DNA from: JBEEJL01 sp043744215 | GTDB taxonomy: Bacteria; Pseudomonadota; Gammaproteobacteria; Burkholderiales; JBEEJL01 | Direction: 5' to 3' | Length of the DNA stretch: 64,000 nt | NCBI GenBank assembly: GCA_043744215.1 | Contig: JAYTVC010000012.1 | Span: 1 to 64,000 of the forward strand | In this document: piece by piece, positions 1-7,993 of the stretch | Layout: each line of letters opens with the position of its first letter | Numbering within the stretch: position 1 is the stretch's first letter | Notes under the pieces: generated by a model | The model's input: the letters and a program-made list of their open reading frames with translations, nothing else | Told to the model about the DNA's origin: nothing | Database searches by the model: none | Translations under genes and position numbers: made by a program

Positions 1-10
1 AGTCGCGGCC

Positions 11-105
11 ACCACCCCCGGCAATGTATTGAAGACCGCTGAAGCTCAAAGCTCCGCGTCAGGTAACGGCGCAAAAAACCGCGCCGCAACCTGACCTACT
101 AGGCT
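11..105. repeat. direct repeat, copy A (flanks the VapBC pair)
   Basis: This segment matches 1461-1555 in the same orientation at a constant offset of 1450 bp, with four mismatches in 95 positions by eye. Its core, 58-95, is an inverted repeat: outer arms GTCAGGT/ACCTGAC and inner arms GGCGC/GCGCC around an A-rich loop. The copy lies at the window edge and may extend further left. It looks like a dispersed non-coding hairpin element rather than a gene. Confidence 0.85.
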
Positions 106-153
106 CTCAAGCACAGAGCTTGCTGGCTTGAGGACGATTCTTGCTTTTCGCAA

Positions 154-193
154 TTCCTTACTTTAAAATAAGGAATGTTAATTTAGTAAGGAA
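154..193. promoter_or_regulatory. candidate VapB/AbrB operator with TAAGGAA half-sites
   Basis: TTCCTTA (154-160) forms an inverted repeat with TAAGGAA (169-175), and a second TAAGGAA in direct orientation (187-193) overlaps the likely ribosome binding site of the antitoxin gene. Antitoxins of this type normally repress their own operon by binding such repeats, so autoregulation is the natural reading. The binding itself is inferred. Confidence 0.5.
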
Positions 194-198
194 AACCT

Positions 199-435
199 AT
201 GTCCACCGCAACCTTGACCAGCAAGGGCCAGATCACCGTGCCGAAATCCGTGCGCGATCAGCTTGGTCTCGAAACTGGTGATCGCATTGAATTCGTCGAA
301 ACCGAAGCCGGGGCATTTTCTATCATCCCGGCCACGCGGGATGTAAAAGCTCTGAAGGGAATTGTCAGCGCGAAAAAGGCTGTGAGTATTGAGGAAATGC
401 AACAAGCCGTCCGGCGGCGGGCGGCGCAAAAATGA
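199..435 (+). CDS. AbrB/SpoVT-type antitoxin (VapB-like)
   Basis: This 78-residue protein is a swapped-hairpin AbrB DNA-binding domain: the N-terminus carries the family signature TSKGQITVPKSVRDQLGL followed by GDRIEFVE. The C-terminal ~30 residues are basic and helical, as expected for the toxin-neutralising tail. The AGGAAA upstream of the ATG supports the start. The stop overlaps the toxin start by four bases (ATGA), a coupled arrangement typical of type II modules. The product should neutralise the downstream PIN nuclease and repress the operon. The direct repeats on both sides suggest the module was acquired or moved as a unit. Confidence 0.88.
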   Translation: MSTATLTSKGQITVPKSVRDQLGLETGDRIEFVETEAGAFSIIPATRDVKALKGIVSAKKAVSIEEMQQAVRRRAAQK

Positions 436-827
436 TTGGCCTCGATACCAATGTCCTGATTCGCTACCTTACCCAAGACGACGCCAAGCAAGCTGAGATC
501 GCAACCAGACTTATCGAAAAAAAACTAACCGCCGATCAACCGGGATTTATTTCGCATATCGTTCTGGTTGAAGTCGTTTGGGTGCTGTTGGATAGCTACG
601 GCGCAAGCACGCAAAAAATACAGCAGGTAATCGAAGGACTGTTAACCACCCGGCAATTTACCCTGCAAGAACCGCAACTGGTCGCCAAAGCACTGCGGGG
701 CTGGCTGAATAGCGGAGCGGATTTTAGCGACGCACTGATTTGCGAAATAGCAAAACAGAACGGCTGCAAACACACCTTCACGTTTGATAAAAAAGCGGCG
801 CGTTTGCAGGGGATGGAGCTGCTGTAA
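432..827 (+). CDS. PIN-domain ribonuclease toxin (VapC-like)
   Basis: This 131-residue protein has the length and layout of a VapC toxin. The acidic residues expected to hold Mg2+ in the PIN fold are visible: Asp5 in GLDTNVLIRYL, Glu47 in VLVEVVW, Asp97 and Asp100 in ADFSDALI, and Asp119 in TFDKKAA. VapC enzymes cut RNA, often tRNA, and stop translation when free of antitoxin. The ATG overlaps the antitoxin stop. Nothing indicates a broken active site, so it is probably functional. The target RNA cannot be told from sequence. Confidence 0.88.
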   Translation: MIGLDTNVLIRYLTQDDAKQAEIATRLIEKKLTADQPGFISHIVLVEVVWVLLDSYGASTQKIQQVIEGLLTTRQFTLQEPQLVAKALRGWLNSGADFSDALICEIAKQNGCKHTFTFDKKAARLQGMELL

Positions 828-1096
828 TAATGTTGGCAGTGAATAATAAGCTGACTAAAAAGCGGAACTTATTTTGAGTCGACTTTGCGACTGAGTGGGA
901 TGCAATTCCCTGCGGGGATTTCGCCCTACGCGAGCTGGTGTTAAAAATGTTGGGGTTCGTGCCTCCCCCAACCTACACTTGCTGTGCCCATTGTGTGACA
1001 ATTTTATATCCAGCAGATAAGTGAAAGCAAAATCGCGACAGATTGATAGATGGCGCGTTTGATTTTGAGGACATCTGAAATTTTCTGCAGCGATCT

Positions 1097-1159
1097 GGTG
1101 GGCAGTGCCCACCCTACATAAATTCCGCGTAGGATGGGCAAAGCGATAGCGTGCCCATC
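1097..1159. repeat. palindromic intergenic repeat (GTGGGCA type)
   Basis: A perfect palindrome with arms GGTGGGCA/TGCCCACC (1097-1113) is followed by a second hairpin with arms GATGGGCA (1133-1140) and TGCCCATC (1152-1159) around AAGCGATAGCG. Palindromes of this kind are common dispersed intergenic elements in proteobacterial genomes. No function is assigned. Confidence 0.6.
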
Positions 1160-1239
1160 ATTAAAACAAAAATGCTTTTGAACAAAATATTCTTTGATGT
1201 GTTGTTGACTTGCTTTTGATTTGGCCTCCCCATCTGCGC

Positions 1240-1368
1240 CGACGAAATTGCACTGGGCAAGCGGGGGCAGTCGGCGAGCAATGTTTGAGCCATATGCAGA
1301 TTCCGATTTCAATTGAAGGCGAAGGCGAGTTTTGCTCGACCGCCCGCTTGCCCAGTGCAATTTCGGCG
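1240..1368. repeat. long inverted repeat
   Basis: The left arm at 1240-1265 and the right arm at 1343-1368 are inverted copies of about 26 bp with one mismatch, enclosing a ~77-bp loop. The element lies between the toxin gene and the second direct repeat. It could fold into a long hairpin or be a remnant of a small mobile element. No transposase gene is next to it. Confidence 0.7.
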
Positions 1369-1460
1369 ACAACAAAAACCAAAAACAAAAAAGCAGCGCG
1401 GCGGGCGTCGCCTTTCGTTGGTTACTTTTTTGGCGAAGCAAAAAAGTGACTAGCCGCCGG

Positions 1461-1555
1461 ACTACCCCCGGCAATGTATTAAAGACCGCTGAAGCTCAAA
1501 GCTCCACGTCAGGTAACGGCGCGAAAAACCGCGCCGCAACCTGACCTACTAGGCT
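1461..1555. repeat. direct repeat, copy B
   Basis: This is the second copy of the element at 11-105, about 96 percent identical by eye, with the same hairpin core at 1508-1545. The pair encloses vapBC and its palindromes. Direct repeats like these can recombine and delete or duplicate the enclosed segment. Confidence 0.85.
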
Positions 1556-1596
1556 GTATGGCACAGTGCCGGGGATCGAAGGTAGGCAGAGCCAAG

Positions 1597-2157
1597 TTAA
1601 GTTTCACTAGGAAAATCTAGATCCACGAACAAAGCGTTGATGCACTCTGTGACACGATCATTGATATCCATGTAGCCACCACATTTCGACGCAACAATCT
1701 CAGGTGCAGGATCATCAGATGCTAGCCAGAGCTCCATGCTCGCACCCATAGATAGTTGAAAATCCAAGCGATCAAAAGCCTCGCGGGACGTACTGGAGAG
1801 ATAGATCAGGTTTTCGCCCAATATCGAATTGAGTTCGCTCCAGTGGCTGAGTATGGACTTGTTGTCGTTTGCATCAAGCTGGTCTGGACGAGAACCGAAC
1901 TCATTCCCTTGCTCTGCTCTCACCTGAGCATCGCAATACCGTTGAAGAGAAACTAAACGTTTTTGGAGTAGCTTGAACGTCGCGAGTCGTTCTGAATAGA
2001 GAATGTCGGTACGTTTCCATTTTGACTTGACCTCCTCAAGGTTTCGGTCATATTCGTGCTTGATTGAGCCTTCAATGCGCGCTTTGATCCAGTAGCCTAA
2101 AACGACATTCACAAAGGTAACAACTGCGCCAATTGATAGGAGATCGGAGATGTTCAT
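1597..2157 (-). CDS. membrane-anchored protein of unknown function
   Basis: I do not recognise this 186-residue protein. A hydrophobic N-terminal segment (about residues 5-23, ISDLLSIGAVVTFVNVVLGYW) should anchor it in the membrane. It is followed by a charged, probably coiled-coil stretch (about 28-75) and a soluble C-terminal half. Similar short proteins with one N-terminal helix and a cytoplasmic coil turn up as lone accessory genes near mobile regions. There is no clear Shine-Dalgarno sequence. It lies alone between the repeat region and ppc, so context gives no role. Confidence 0.6.
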   Translation of the reverse strand: MNISDLLSIGAVVTFVNVVLGYWIKARIEGSIKHEYDRNLEEVKSKWKRTDILYSERLATFKLLQKRLVSLQRYCDAQVRAEQGNEFGSRPDQLDANDNKSILSHWSELNSILGENLIYLSSTSREAFDRLDFQLSMGASMELWLASDDPAPEIVASKCGGYMDINDRVTECINALFVDLDFPSET

Positions 2158-2368
2158 AAGACCTAACTAAAAGTAGTCGTTTGAATTATATTAGGTACCA
2201 AAGCTGTCGCGGTGCATAAACCAATCATTTATCTATTACTCTTTTAATTTTATTGAATTATGTTCCCAGTACGCGTCCAAATAATGTTGGCAAATATACT
2301 ATACCAGTCCAGCTACAAACCCATCTCATATGCACGGGAAAAATTACGTATCCCGACCAAAAATTAAT
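2158..2368. other. AT-rich intergenic region
   Basis: About 210 bp lie between the unknown membrane protein and the 3' end of ppc. No open frame with plausible composition, RNA gene or clear hairpin terminator is visible. Confidence 0.5.
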
Positions 2369-5137
2369 CTACCCACTATTCCGCAACCCCGCCGCGACAC
2401 CATTGATGGTGAGATGTATCGCGCGCTTCACCGCTTCATCAGCGTCGCCGCTGCGATAACGGCGGATGAGTTCGACTTGCAAATGATTCAACGGATCAAT
2501 GTACGGCGTGCGGTTGCGGATGCTGCGCAACAACGATGGGTTGGTTTCGAGTAGTTCTTTTTGTCCGGTGATTTCGAGCAGTGCGTCGCGCGTGGCGTGC
2601 CATTCGGTTTCTATTCGCGTGAAAATTTCTTTGGATAGTTTTTTGTCGCTCACCAAATCGGCGTAACGCGCGGCGATGCCGAGATCGGATTTTGCCAGCA
2701 CCATATCCATGTTGGAGAGCATGGTTTGAAAGAACGGCCAGCGCGCGTGCATGTCTTTTAAGAGTTTTACGTCTCCATTTGTAACTTGTTGTTTATATTG
2801 AATAATTGCACTGCCGAAACCGTACCAGCCGGGGATCATGGAGCGGTTTTGTCCCCAACTGAATACCCACGGAATAGCGCGCAGATCTTCGATGCGCGCG
2901 GATTTTTTGCGCGATGCGGGGCGCGAGCCGATGTTGAGCTCGGCAATTTCGCTGATCGGCGTGGCCTCGCGAAAAAACTGGTTGAAGCCTTCGGTTTCGT
3001 AAACCAACGAACGATACGCTTTGAACGCGGACGCGCTTAACATTTCCATGGCGGCAAAAAATTCCGGCGAGTGTTCAACCTCGCTGTCGCGCATTAACAA
3101 CGTGGCTTCCAATGTGGCCGCGGCCAATGTCTCCAAATTTCTGCGGCCGATTTCGGGATTGGAATATTTGCTGGCGATCACTTCGCCTTGCTCGGTGAGA
3201 CGGATTTGCCCGTTCACGCTGCCGGGCGGTTGCGCGAGGATGCCGAGGTAACTCGGCCCGCCGCCACGCCCGACGGAGCCGCCGCGTCCGTGGAACAGAC
3301 GCAATTCTATTTTATGTTTGTTGAACACTTTCACCAATTCGACTTCGGCTTTGTGCAACTCCCAATTCGCCGTTAAAAATCCGCCGTCCTTATTGCTGTC
3401 TGAATAACCGAGCATGACTTCCTGCGTGCGTCCGCGCGAACCGAGCAGCTTCATGTAATAGGGCAACGAAAAAAGCTGGTCCATGATCGCCGCGCCGCCG
3501 CGCAAGTCGGCGATGGTCTCAAACAGCGGGATGATGTTCATGTGCAACGTGGGAACATCGCCCGGCTCGAGCAAGCCGACTTCCTTTAATTGCAGCGCAA
3601 CTTCGAGCATGTCGCTCACGCTGGCAGTTTTGGAAATGATGTGGTTGGGCATCGCCGCACGGCCGAAGCGTTGGTGAATCGTGGCGGCAGCGCGGTAAAT
3701 GCGCAGCTCTTCCGCGCTGCCTTCGCTGTATTCGAGATGGGGTGAAGCGAGCGGACGCGGACTTTGTATTTCGTTCAATAGGATTTTTATTTTTGCGGTT
3801 TCATCCAGCGCTGAATAATTTTTTTCTACGCCGGCGCGCTGCAACAGTTCATTTACCGTCGCTTCCAGCGTGTCGCTCACCTGGCGCATGTCGAGCGGCG
3901 CCAAATGAAATCCGAAAATCTCCACCGCACGACGCAAGGGCCGCAACTTGCCGTTGGCAAGCCAGACTGATTTATTTTCTGTCAGCGAATCGATGATGAC
4001 GTCGAGATCGTGCAGCAAATCACGCGAGGTTTCGTAGGCAACGGCGTCGGCGATGGCGGGCGGGTTGGGTTCCTCGCGCAGCAAATTTTTGCTCGTGGCC
4101 GCCAGGCGCGCATACATGCCGGTGAGCGCGCGCCGATACGGCTCTTCGGCGCGGCTGGCGGAATGGTCGGGCGAAGCGTCGGCCAAAGCACGCAATGCGG
4201 GCGTGATGCTGACCAGTTTTTCCGACAGGCTCAGTTCACTGCCGAGCTCGTTGAGGGTGCGCAAATAGTAATGCAGCGCCACCGACGAGTGGCGCTCCAT
4301 CGCGCGTAGCGTGACATCGTGGGTGACGAAGGGATTACCGTCGCGGTCGCCGCCGATCCAGCTACCGAGACGGAAAAACGGCGGCAAGTGGAACGCTGTG
4401 CCGAACTGCGCCGCCAGCGCCATTTCAATTTCCGCATATAGCTTGGGCAATTCTGCCAGAAACGTATAGCGATAAAACGACAAGCCGTTTTCTATTTCAT
4501 CATGCACGCGCAATTTGAACGTGCGCAATTCACTGGTTTGCCACAACGTCAAAATTTCGCGCTTCAGATCATCTTCGTTGTCGCGCACTTCGTCCGGCGT
4601 GAGTGTAATGCGGTCTCGCACATTCATCAGGCGCGCAATTTCCAACTGGCAATCGAGCACCGATTTGCGTTGCACTTCCGTCGGGTGCGCGGTGAGCACG
4701 GGCGACACCAGCGCCTTGTCGAAAAAATTTTGCAGCGTAGTGTGCTTGATGCCCGCCGTTTTCACCTGCTCCAGCGCCCGCGCCATGCTGCCCACTTGCG
4801 CCTCAGAACCGGCCATCAGATGCACGCGGCGGCGGCGGTTGTGGTGCAGGTCTTCGGCGATATTGGCGAGATGCGAAAAATAACTGAAGGCACGCACTAC
4901 GGAAATAGTATGGGCATTGGATAATTTATTCAGCGACGCTTCCATTTGCTGCCGCTCATTGGCGTCGGCATGTTTACGATAGCGAACCGCGGTTTGGCGT
5001 ATGGTTTCAATCAATTCAAACGTTTCGTTGCCCTGCTGGTCGCGCAGCGTTTCACCGAGCAGTTTGCCCAGCAACCGGATGTCGTCGCGCAAGGGCTGTT
5101 CTTTGTTTTGGTCGGCGGGGGCTTGCAAATCGTTCAT
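2369..5137 (-). CDS. ppc: phosphoenolpyruvate carboxylase
   Basis: This enzyme carboxylates phosphoenolpyruvate with bicarbonate to oxaloacetate, an anaplerotic step feeding the TCA cycle. The 922-residue protein has the family signatures: VLTAHPTEVQRKS with catalytic His151, the glycine-rich GSWIGGDRDGNPF, LFHGRGGSVGRGGGPSY, LTEQGEVIASKY, and the C-terminus GLRNSG (bacterial enzymes end in a conserved RN-T/S-G). The open frame runs upstream to 5551, but that part is antisense to hemC. The ATG at 5137 is preceded by GGAAA at proper spacing and gives the usual length. It is transcribed divergently from hemC across 79 bp, a betaproteobacterial arrangement. Confidence 0.97.
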   Translation of the reverse strand: MNDLQAPADQNKEQPLRDDIRLLGKLLGETLRDQQGNETFELIETIRQTAVRYRKHADANERQQMEASLNKLSNAHTISVVRAFSYFSHLANIAEDLHHNRRRRVHLMAGSEAQVGSMARALEQVKTAGIKHTTLQNFFDKALVSPVLTAHPTEVQRKSVLDCQLEIARLMNVRDRITLTPDEVRDNEDDLKREILTLWQTSELRTFKLRVHDEIENGLSFYRYTFLAELPKLYAEIEMALAAQFGTAFHLPPFFRLGSWIGGDRDGNPFVTHDVTLRAMERHSSVALHYYLRTLNELGSELSLSEKLVSITPALRALADASPDHSASRAEEPYRRALTGMYARLAATSKNLLREEPNPPAIADAVAYETSRDLLHDLDVIIDSLTENKSVWLANGKLRPLRRAVEIFGFHLAPLDMRQVSDTLEATVNELLQRAGVEKNYSALDETAKIKILLNEIQSPRPLASPHLEYSEGSAEELRIYRAAATIHQRFGRAAMPNHIISKTASVSDMLEVALQLKEVGLLEPGDVPTLHMNIIPLFETIADLRGGAAIMDQLFSLPYYMKLLGSRGRTQEVMLGYSDSNKDGGFLTANWELHKAEVELVKVFNKHKIELRLFHGRGGSVGRGGGPSYLGILAQPPGSVNGQIRLTEQGEVIASKYSNPEIGRRNLETLAAATLEATLLMRDSEVEHSPEFFAAMEMLSASAFKAYRSLVYETEGFNQFFREATPISEIAELNIGSRPASRKKSARIEDLRAIPWVFSWGQNRSMIPGWYGFGSAIIQYKQQVTNGDVKLLKDMHARWPFFQTMLSNMDMVLAKSDLGIAARYADLVSDKKLSKEIFTRIETEWHATRDALLEITGQKELLETNPSLLRSIRNRTPYIDPLNHLQVELIRRYRSGDADEAVKRAIHLTINGVAAGLRNSG

Positions 5138-5216
5138 GGTTTTTCCGTAGGCAGGCAGGCGGTGAAGGTCGGGTTGCGTGCTAAAATTGTCACGTTGATC
5201 TGCAGGCAAAAAGTTA

Positions 5217-6170
5217 ATGAGCGTCCCGAAACAACTCATCATCGCGTCGCGCGAAAGCCGGCTCGCCATGTGGCAGGCGGAATACATACGTGCGCGAGTG
5301 CTCGAATTATACCCGCAAATGGACGTGTCAATTCTCGGCATGACCACGCGCGGCGACCAGATTCTCGACCGGCCGCTCGCGAAAATTGGCGGCAAAGGTT
5401 TGTTCATCAAGGAACTCGAAGTCGCGCTCGACGAAGGACGCGCCCACATCGCTGTGCATTCGATGAAAGATGTGCCGATGCATTTGCCCGATGGGTTTAC
5501 GCTGCGCATACTGGGTGAGCGTGAAGATGCGCGCGATGCGTTTGTGTCCAACGATTATGCTTCGCTCGATGCGTTACCCGACGGCGCGATTGTCGGCACC
5601 TCCAGCTTGCGCCGCGAAGCGCAGATTCGCGCGCGTTATCCGAGATTAAAAATCGCGTCGCTACGCGGCAATGTGGAAACGCGTTTACGCAAGTTGGATG
5701 AAAAAAATTATGCGGCCATTATTTTGGCGGCGGCCGGTTTAAAGCGACTGGATCTGGGCCATCGCATTCGCGCGCTGCTGTCGCCGGAAGAGAGTTTGCC
5801 CGCTGTCGGACAAGGCGCACTGGGAATTGAGATTAAATCGCAACTATCTGATTATATTGATTTATTTAAGAAAATGGAAACATCCGATACGAGCGCCTGC
5901 GTGCTGGCCGAACGCGCTTTCTCGCGCAGATTATCGGGCAGTTGCGAAGTGCCCCTCGGCGGATACGCACACATCAACAAGAGCGAATTGGTGTTAAGCG
6001 GCTTCGTCGCCACCCCGGATGGCCGGCAAATGTTGCGCGCGAGCATGCGCGGCAAACGCAAAGACGCAGAAAAACTCGGCACCGCGCTGGCAGAAAATTT
6101 ACTCAAGCTCGGCGCGGAAGCAATTCTGGCGTCATTAGATTTGGCTGCGCAGGAGTTACAGGCACGATGA
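5217..6170 (+). CDS. hemC: hydroxymethylbilane synthase (porphobilinogen deaminase)
   Basis: This enzyme condenses four porphobilinogen molecules into hydroxymethylbilane in tetrapyrrole synthesis. The 317-residue length is normal. Visible motifs are IASRESRLAMWQA at the N-terminus, GDQILDRPLAKIGGKGLF, HSMKDVP with catalytic Asp85, the arginine-rich LRGNVETRLRKLDE, and GSCEVPLGG with Cys243, which carries the dipyrromethane cofactor. It is the first gene of a four-gene haem operon, and its stop overlaps the hemD start by four bases. Confidence 0.97.
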   Translation: MSVPKQLIIASRESRLAMWQAEYIRARVLELYPQMDVSILGMTTRGDQILDRPLAKIGGKGLFIKELEVALDEGRAHIAVHSMKDVPMHLPDGFTLRILGEREDARDAFVSNDYASLDALPDGAIVGTSSLRREAQIRARYPRLKIASLRGNVETRLRKLDEKNYAAIILAAAGLKRLDLGHRIRALLSPEESLPAVGQGALGIEIKSQLSDYIDLFKKMETSDTSACVLAERAFSRRLSGSCEVPLGGYAHINKSELVLSGFVATPDGRQMLRASMRGKRKDAEKLGTALAENLLKLGAEAILASLDLAAQELQAR

Positions 6171-6949
6171 CACAACGCCTGAACGGACTCGGCGTACTGA
6201 TCACCCGGCCCATCGTACAGGCGCAAAAGCTGGCGGAAAAAATTCGCGCGGCGAACGGCGAGGCTTTAGTGTTCCCGACCATTGACATCGCTGATGTGGA
6301 AAATACTGCGCCCGTGAACGCACTGCTGAATCAACTGGAAAATTTTGACTGGGCAGTATTCATCAGCGCCAACGCGGTGGAAAAAATGTTTTCGCTTTGG
6401 GCCGCGCGGCGGCCATGGCCCGACACCCTACGCGTCGCCGCCGTTGGTGCAGCCACAGCCGACGCGCTGCGCGAGCGGGGCGTAAAAAATATTGTTTCGC
6501 CTGCAACCCAATTCGACAGCGAAGCCCTGCTGGCCCTGCCCGAATTGCAAGACTTGAAAGCCCGGCGCGTCATTATTTTTCGCGGGGCGGGCGGGCGTGA
6601 AACCCTGGCACAAACGTTAACTGCCCGTGGCGCGCAAGTGGTTTACTGTGAATGTTACCGTCGCCTGTTACCGACCCACGATGGCGAAGCGGTGCGCGAA
6701 TGGCTGCGACAAAACCGCATTCACGCGATCGACGTGATGAGCGGCGAAAGCCTCACCAACCTGTTGCTGCTTGCCGGTGAGGCTTCGCCCGCGTTAAAAA
6801 AAATCCCGTTGGTGGTGCATCATCAACGCGTATATGAGATGGCCGGCAGCATAGGCTTTACGCTAAAACTGCTCTGCCCGCCGGGCGACGCGGCTTTGAT
6901 AGACGTGCTTGCTGCGCTGTCTCTTGGTAAACTGACTCCCATCCGTTAA
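6167..6949 (+). CDS. hemD: uroporphyrinogen-III synthase
   Basis: HemD cyclises hydroxymethylbilane to uroporphyrinogen III with inversion of ring D. This family is poorly conserved, but the 260-residue length, the opening LNGLGVLITRP, the segment NFDWAVFISANAVEKMF, a glycine-rich FRGAGGRETLAQTL and the position after hemC are characteristic. The ATG overlaps the hemC stop as ATGA, so translation is probably coupled. An upstream extension of the frame to 5942 overlaps hemC completely and was rejected. Confidence 0.93.
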   Translation: MTQRLNGLGVLITRPIVQAQKLAEKIRAANGEALVFPTIDIADVENTAPVNALLNQLENFDWAVFISANAVEKMFSLWAARRPWPDTLRVAAVGAATADALRERGVKNIVSPATQFDSEALLALPELQDLKARRVIIFRGAGGRETLAQTLTARGAQVVYCECYRRLLPTHDGEAVREWLRQNRIHAIDVMSGESLTNLLLLAGEASPALKKIPLVVHHQRVYEMAGSIGFTLKLLCPPGDAALIDVLAALSLGKLTPIR

Positions 6950-6958
6950 CGCTGCGCG

Positions 6959-7993
6959 ATGACCATGCCCGATTCCACAGAAATAACCCAAACCGAACCC
7001 ACGGCGCCATCACGCGCGACCTGGTGGCACCACCCGGCGCTGTACCTTGCGCTGGCGGCGCTGCTATTTACCGGTTGGCAATGGCGTGAGCAGCGGCAAC
7101 AAACCCGATCGATACAACTCGAAGTGGCCAAACGCACGGCCCAGGACGAAGAAATCGCAAAACAGTTGCGCGCAAACTTCGATAAGGCGCAGGCATCAAA
7201 CGAACAGTCGCAACAACGTCTTGGCCAGTTGGAAAACAAATTGGGCGAAGCAGAAAGCCAATACATCGCGCTTGATTCACTCTATCGGCAACTGGCCGGC
7301 AACCCTGACGAAATTTCTCTCGCCGAAGTGGAACAAACCATCGGTATCGCCAACCAGCAATTGCAATTGGCCGGCAACCCAAAAGCCGCGCTGATTGCAT
7401 TACAAGCGGCCGACACGCGCCTTGCGCGCAACGACAAGCCACAGTGGACCTCGTTACGCAAATCCATCAGCGCCGACATGGAAAAATTGAAGGCGTTGCC
7501 TTTCGTTGATACCGTAGGCCTGAGCCTGCAATTAAATAACTTGATCATTGAAGCCGACACACTGCCGTTCGTGGCTCACGAAGCACCGGCGACGGAACTG
7601 CCCGCAGCGTCCAAGAGCGAGTCGGGTTATTTGGCAAGGGCATGGCAATATGTAAAACAATTAGTGCGCGTGCGCAAGCTCGACACGCCCGACCCGGCAC
7701 TCTATTCGCCGACGCAAGCTTATTTTTTACGTGAAAACCTGAAGCTGCGCCTGCTCTCGGCACGCATGGCTTTAATGGCACGCGATGACGCCAGCTTTCG
7801 CGCCGATCTCACTGCCGCGCAGGAAATCCTGTTTAGGCATTTTGACAAAGAAACCATTCCCGTCATCTCCGCCCTCAACACGATCAAACATGTAGCCGGC
7901 AGCCATCTCGATATCGCGCTGCCCGATCTGAGCAGCTCGGTGGATGGCGTCAAGCGCGCGCGAATCATGCACGACAAAGCGGGAGCAAAATGA
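6959..7993 (+). CDS. hemX: HemX-like membrane protein
   Basis: This 344-residue protein sits in the standard hemCDXY order. It has a short cytoplasmic N-terminus, one transmembrane helix (about residues 25-43, HPALYLALAALLFTGW) and a periplasmic part starting with a coiled coil rich in Glu, Gln and Lys (about 48-110). Proteins of this type were once labelled uroporphyrinogen methyltransferases, but this one lacks methyltransferase motifs, so a structural or assembly role in the haem pathway is more likely. An alternative ATG lies two codons downstream. Its end overlaps hemY by four bases. Confidence 0.85.
   Translation: MTMPDSTEITQTEPTAPSRATWWHHPALYLALAALLFTGWQWREQRQQTRSIQLEVAKRTAQDEEIAKQLRANFDKAQASNEQSQQRLGQLENKLGEAESQYIALDSLYRQLAGNPDEISLAEVEQTIGIANQQLQLAGNPKAALIALQAADTRLARNDKPQWTSLRKSISADMEKLKALPFVDTVGLSLQLNNLIIEADTLPFVAHEAPATELPAASKSESGYLARAWQYVKQLVRVRKLDTPDPALYSPTQAYFLRENLKLRLLSARMALMARDDASFRADLTAAQEILFRHFDKETIPVISALNTIKHVAGSHLDIALPDLSSSVDGVKRARIMHDKAGAK

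Larger units (their letters stand above)
828..1596. other. repeat-rich non-coding region after vapBC
   Basis: These ~770 bp contain no convincing gene. They hold short palindromes built on GTGGGCA (1097-1159), a long imperfect inverted repeat (1240-1368) and the second copy of the edge repeat (1461-1555). Open frames on both strands exist here, but they are arginine- and serine-rich, overlap one another and follow the palindromes, so I do not count them as genes. Confidence 0.7.

Noticed and set aside
1004..1474. 156-codon minus-strand frame in the repeat region
   Set aside because: It follows the palindromic repeats, has Arg/Ser-rich composition, overlaps several other frames and lacks a ribosome binding site.
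5138..5551. N-terminal extension of ppc by 138 codons
   Set aside because: The segment is antisense to hemC; family length and the Shine-Dalgarno point to 5137.
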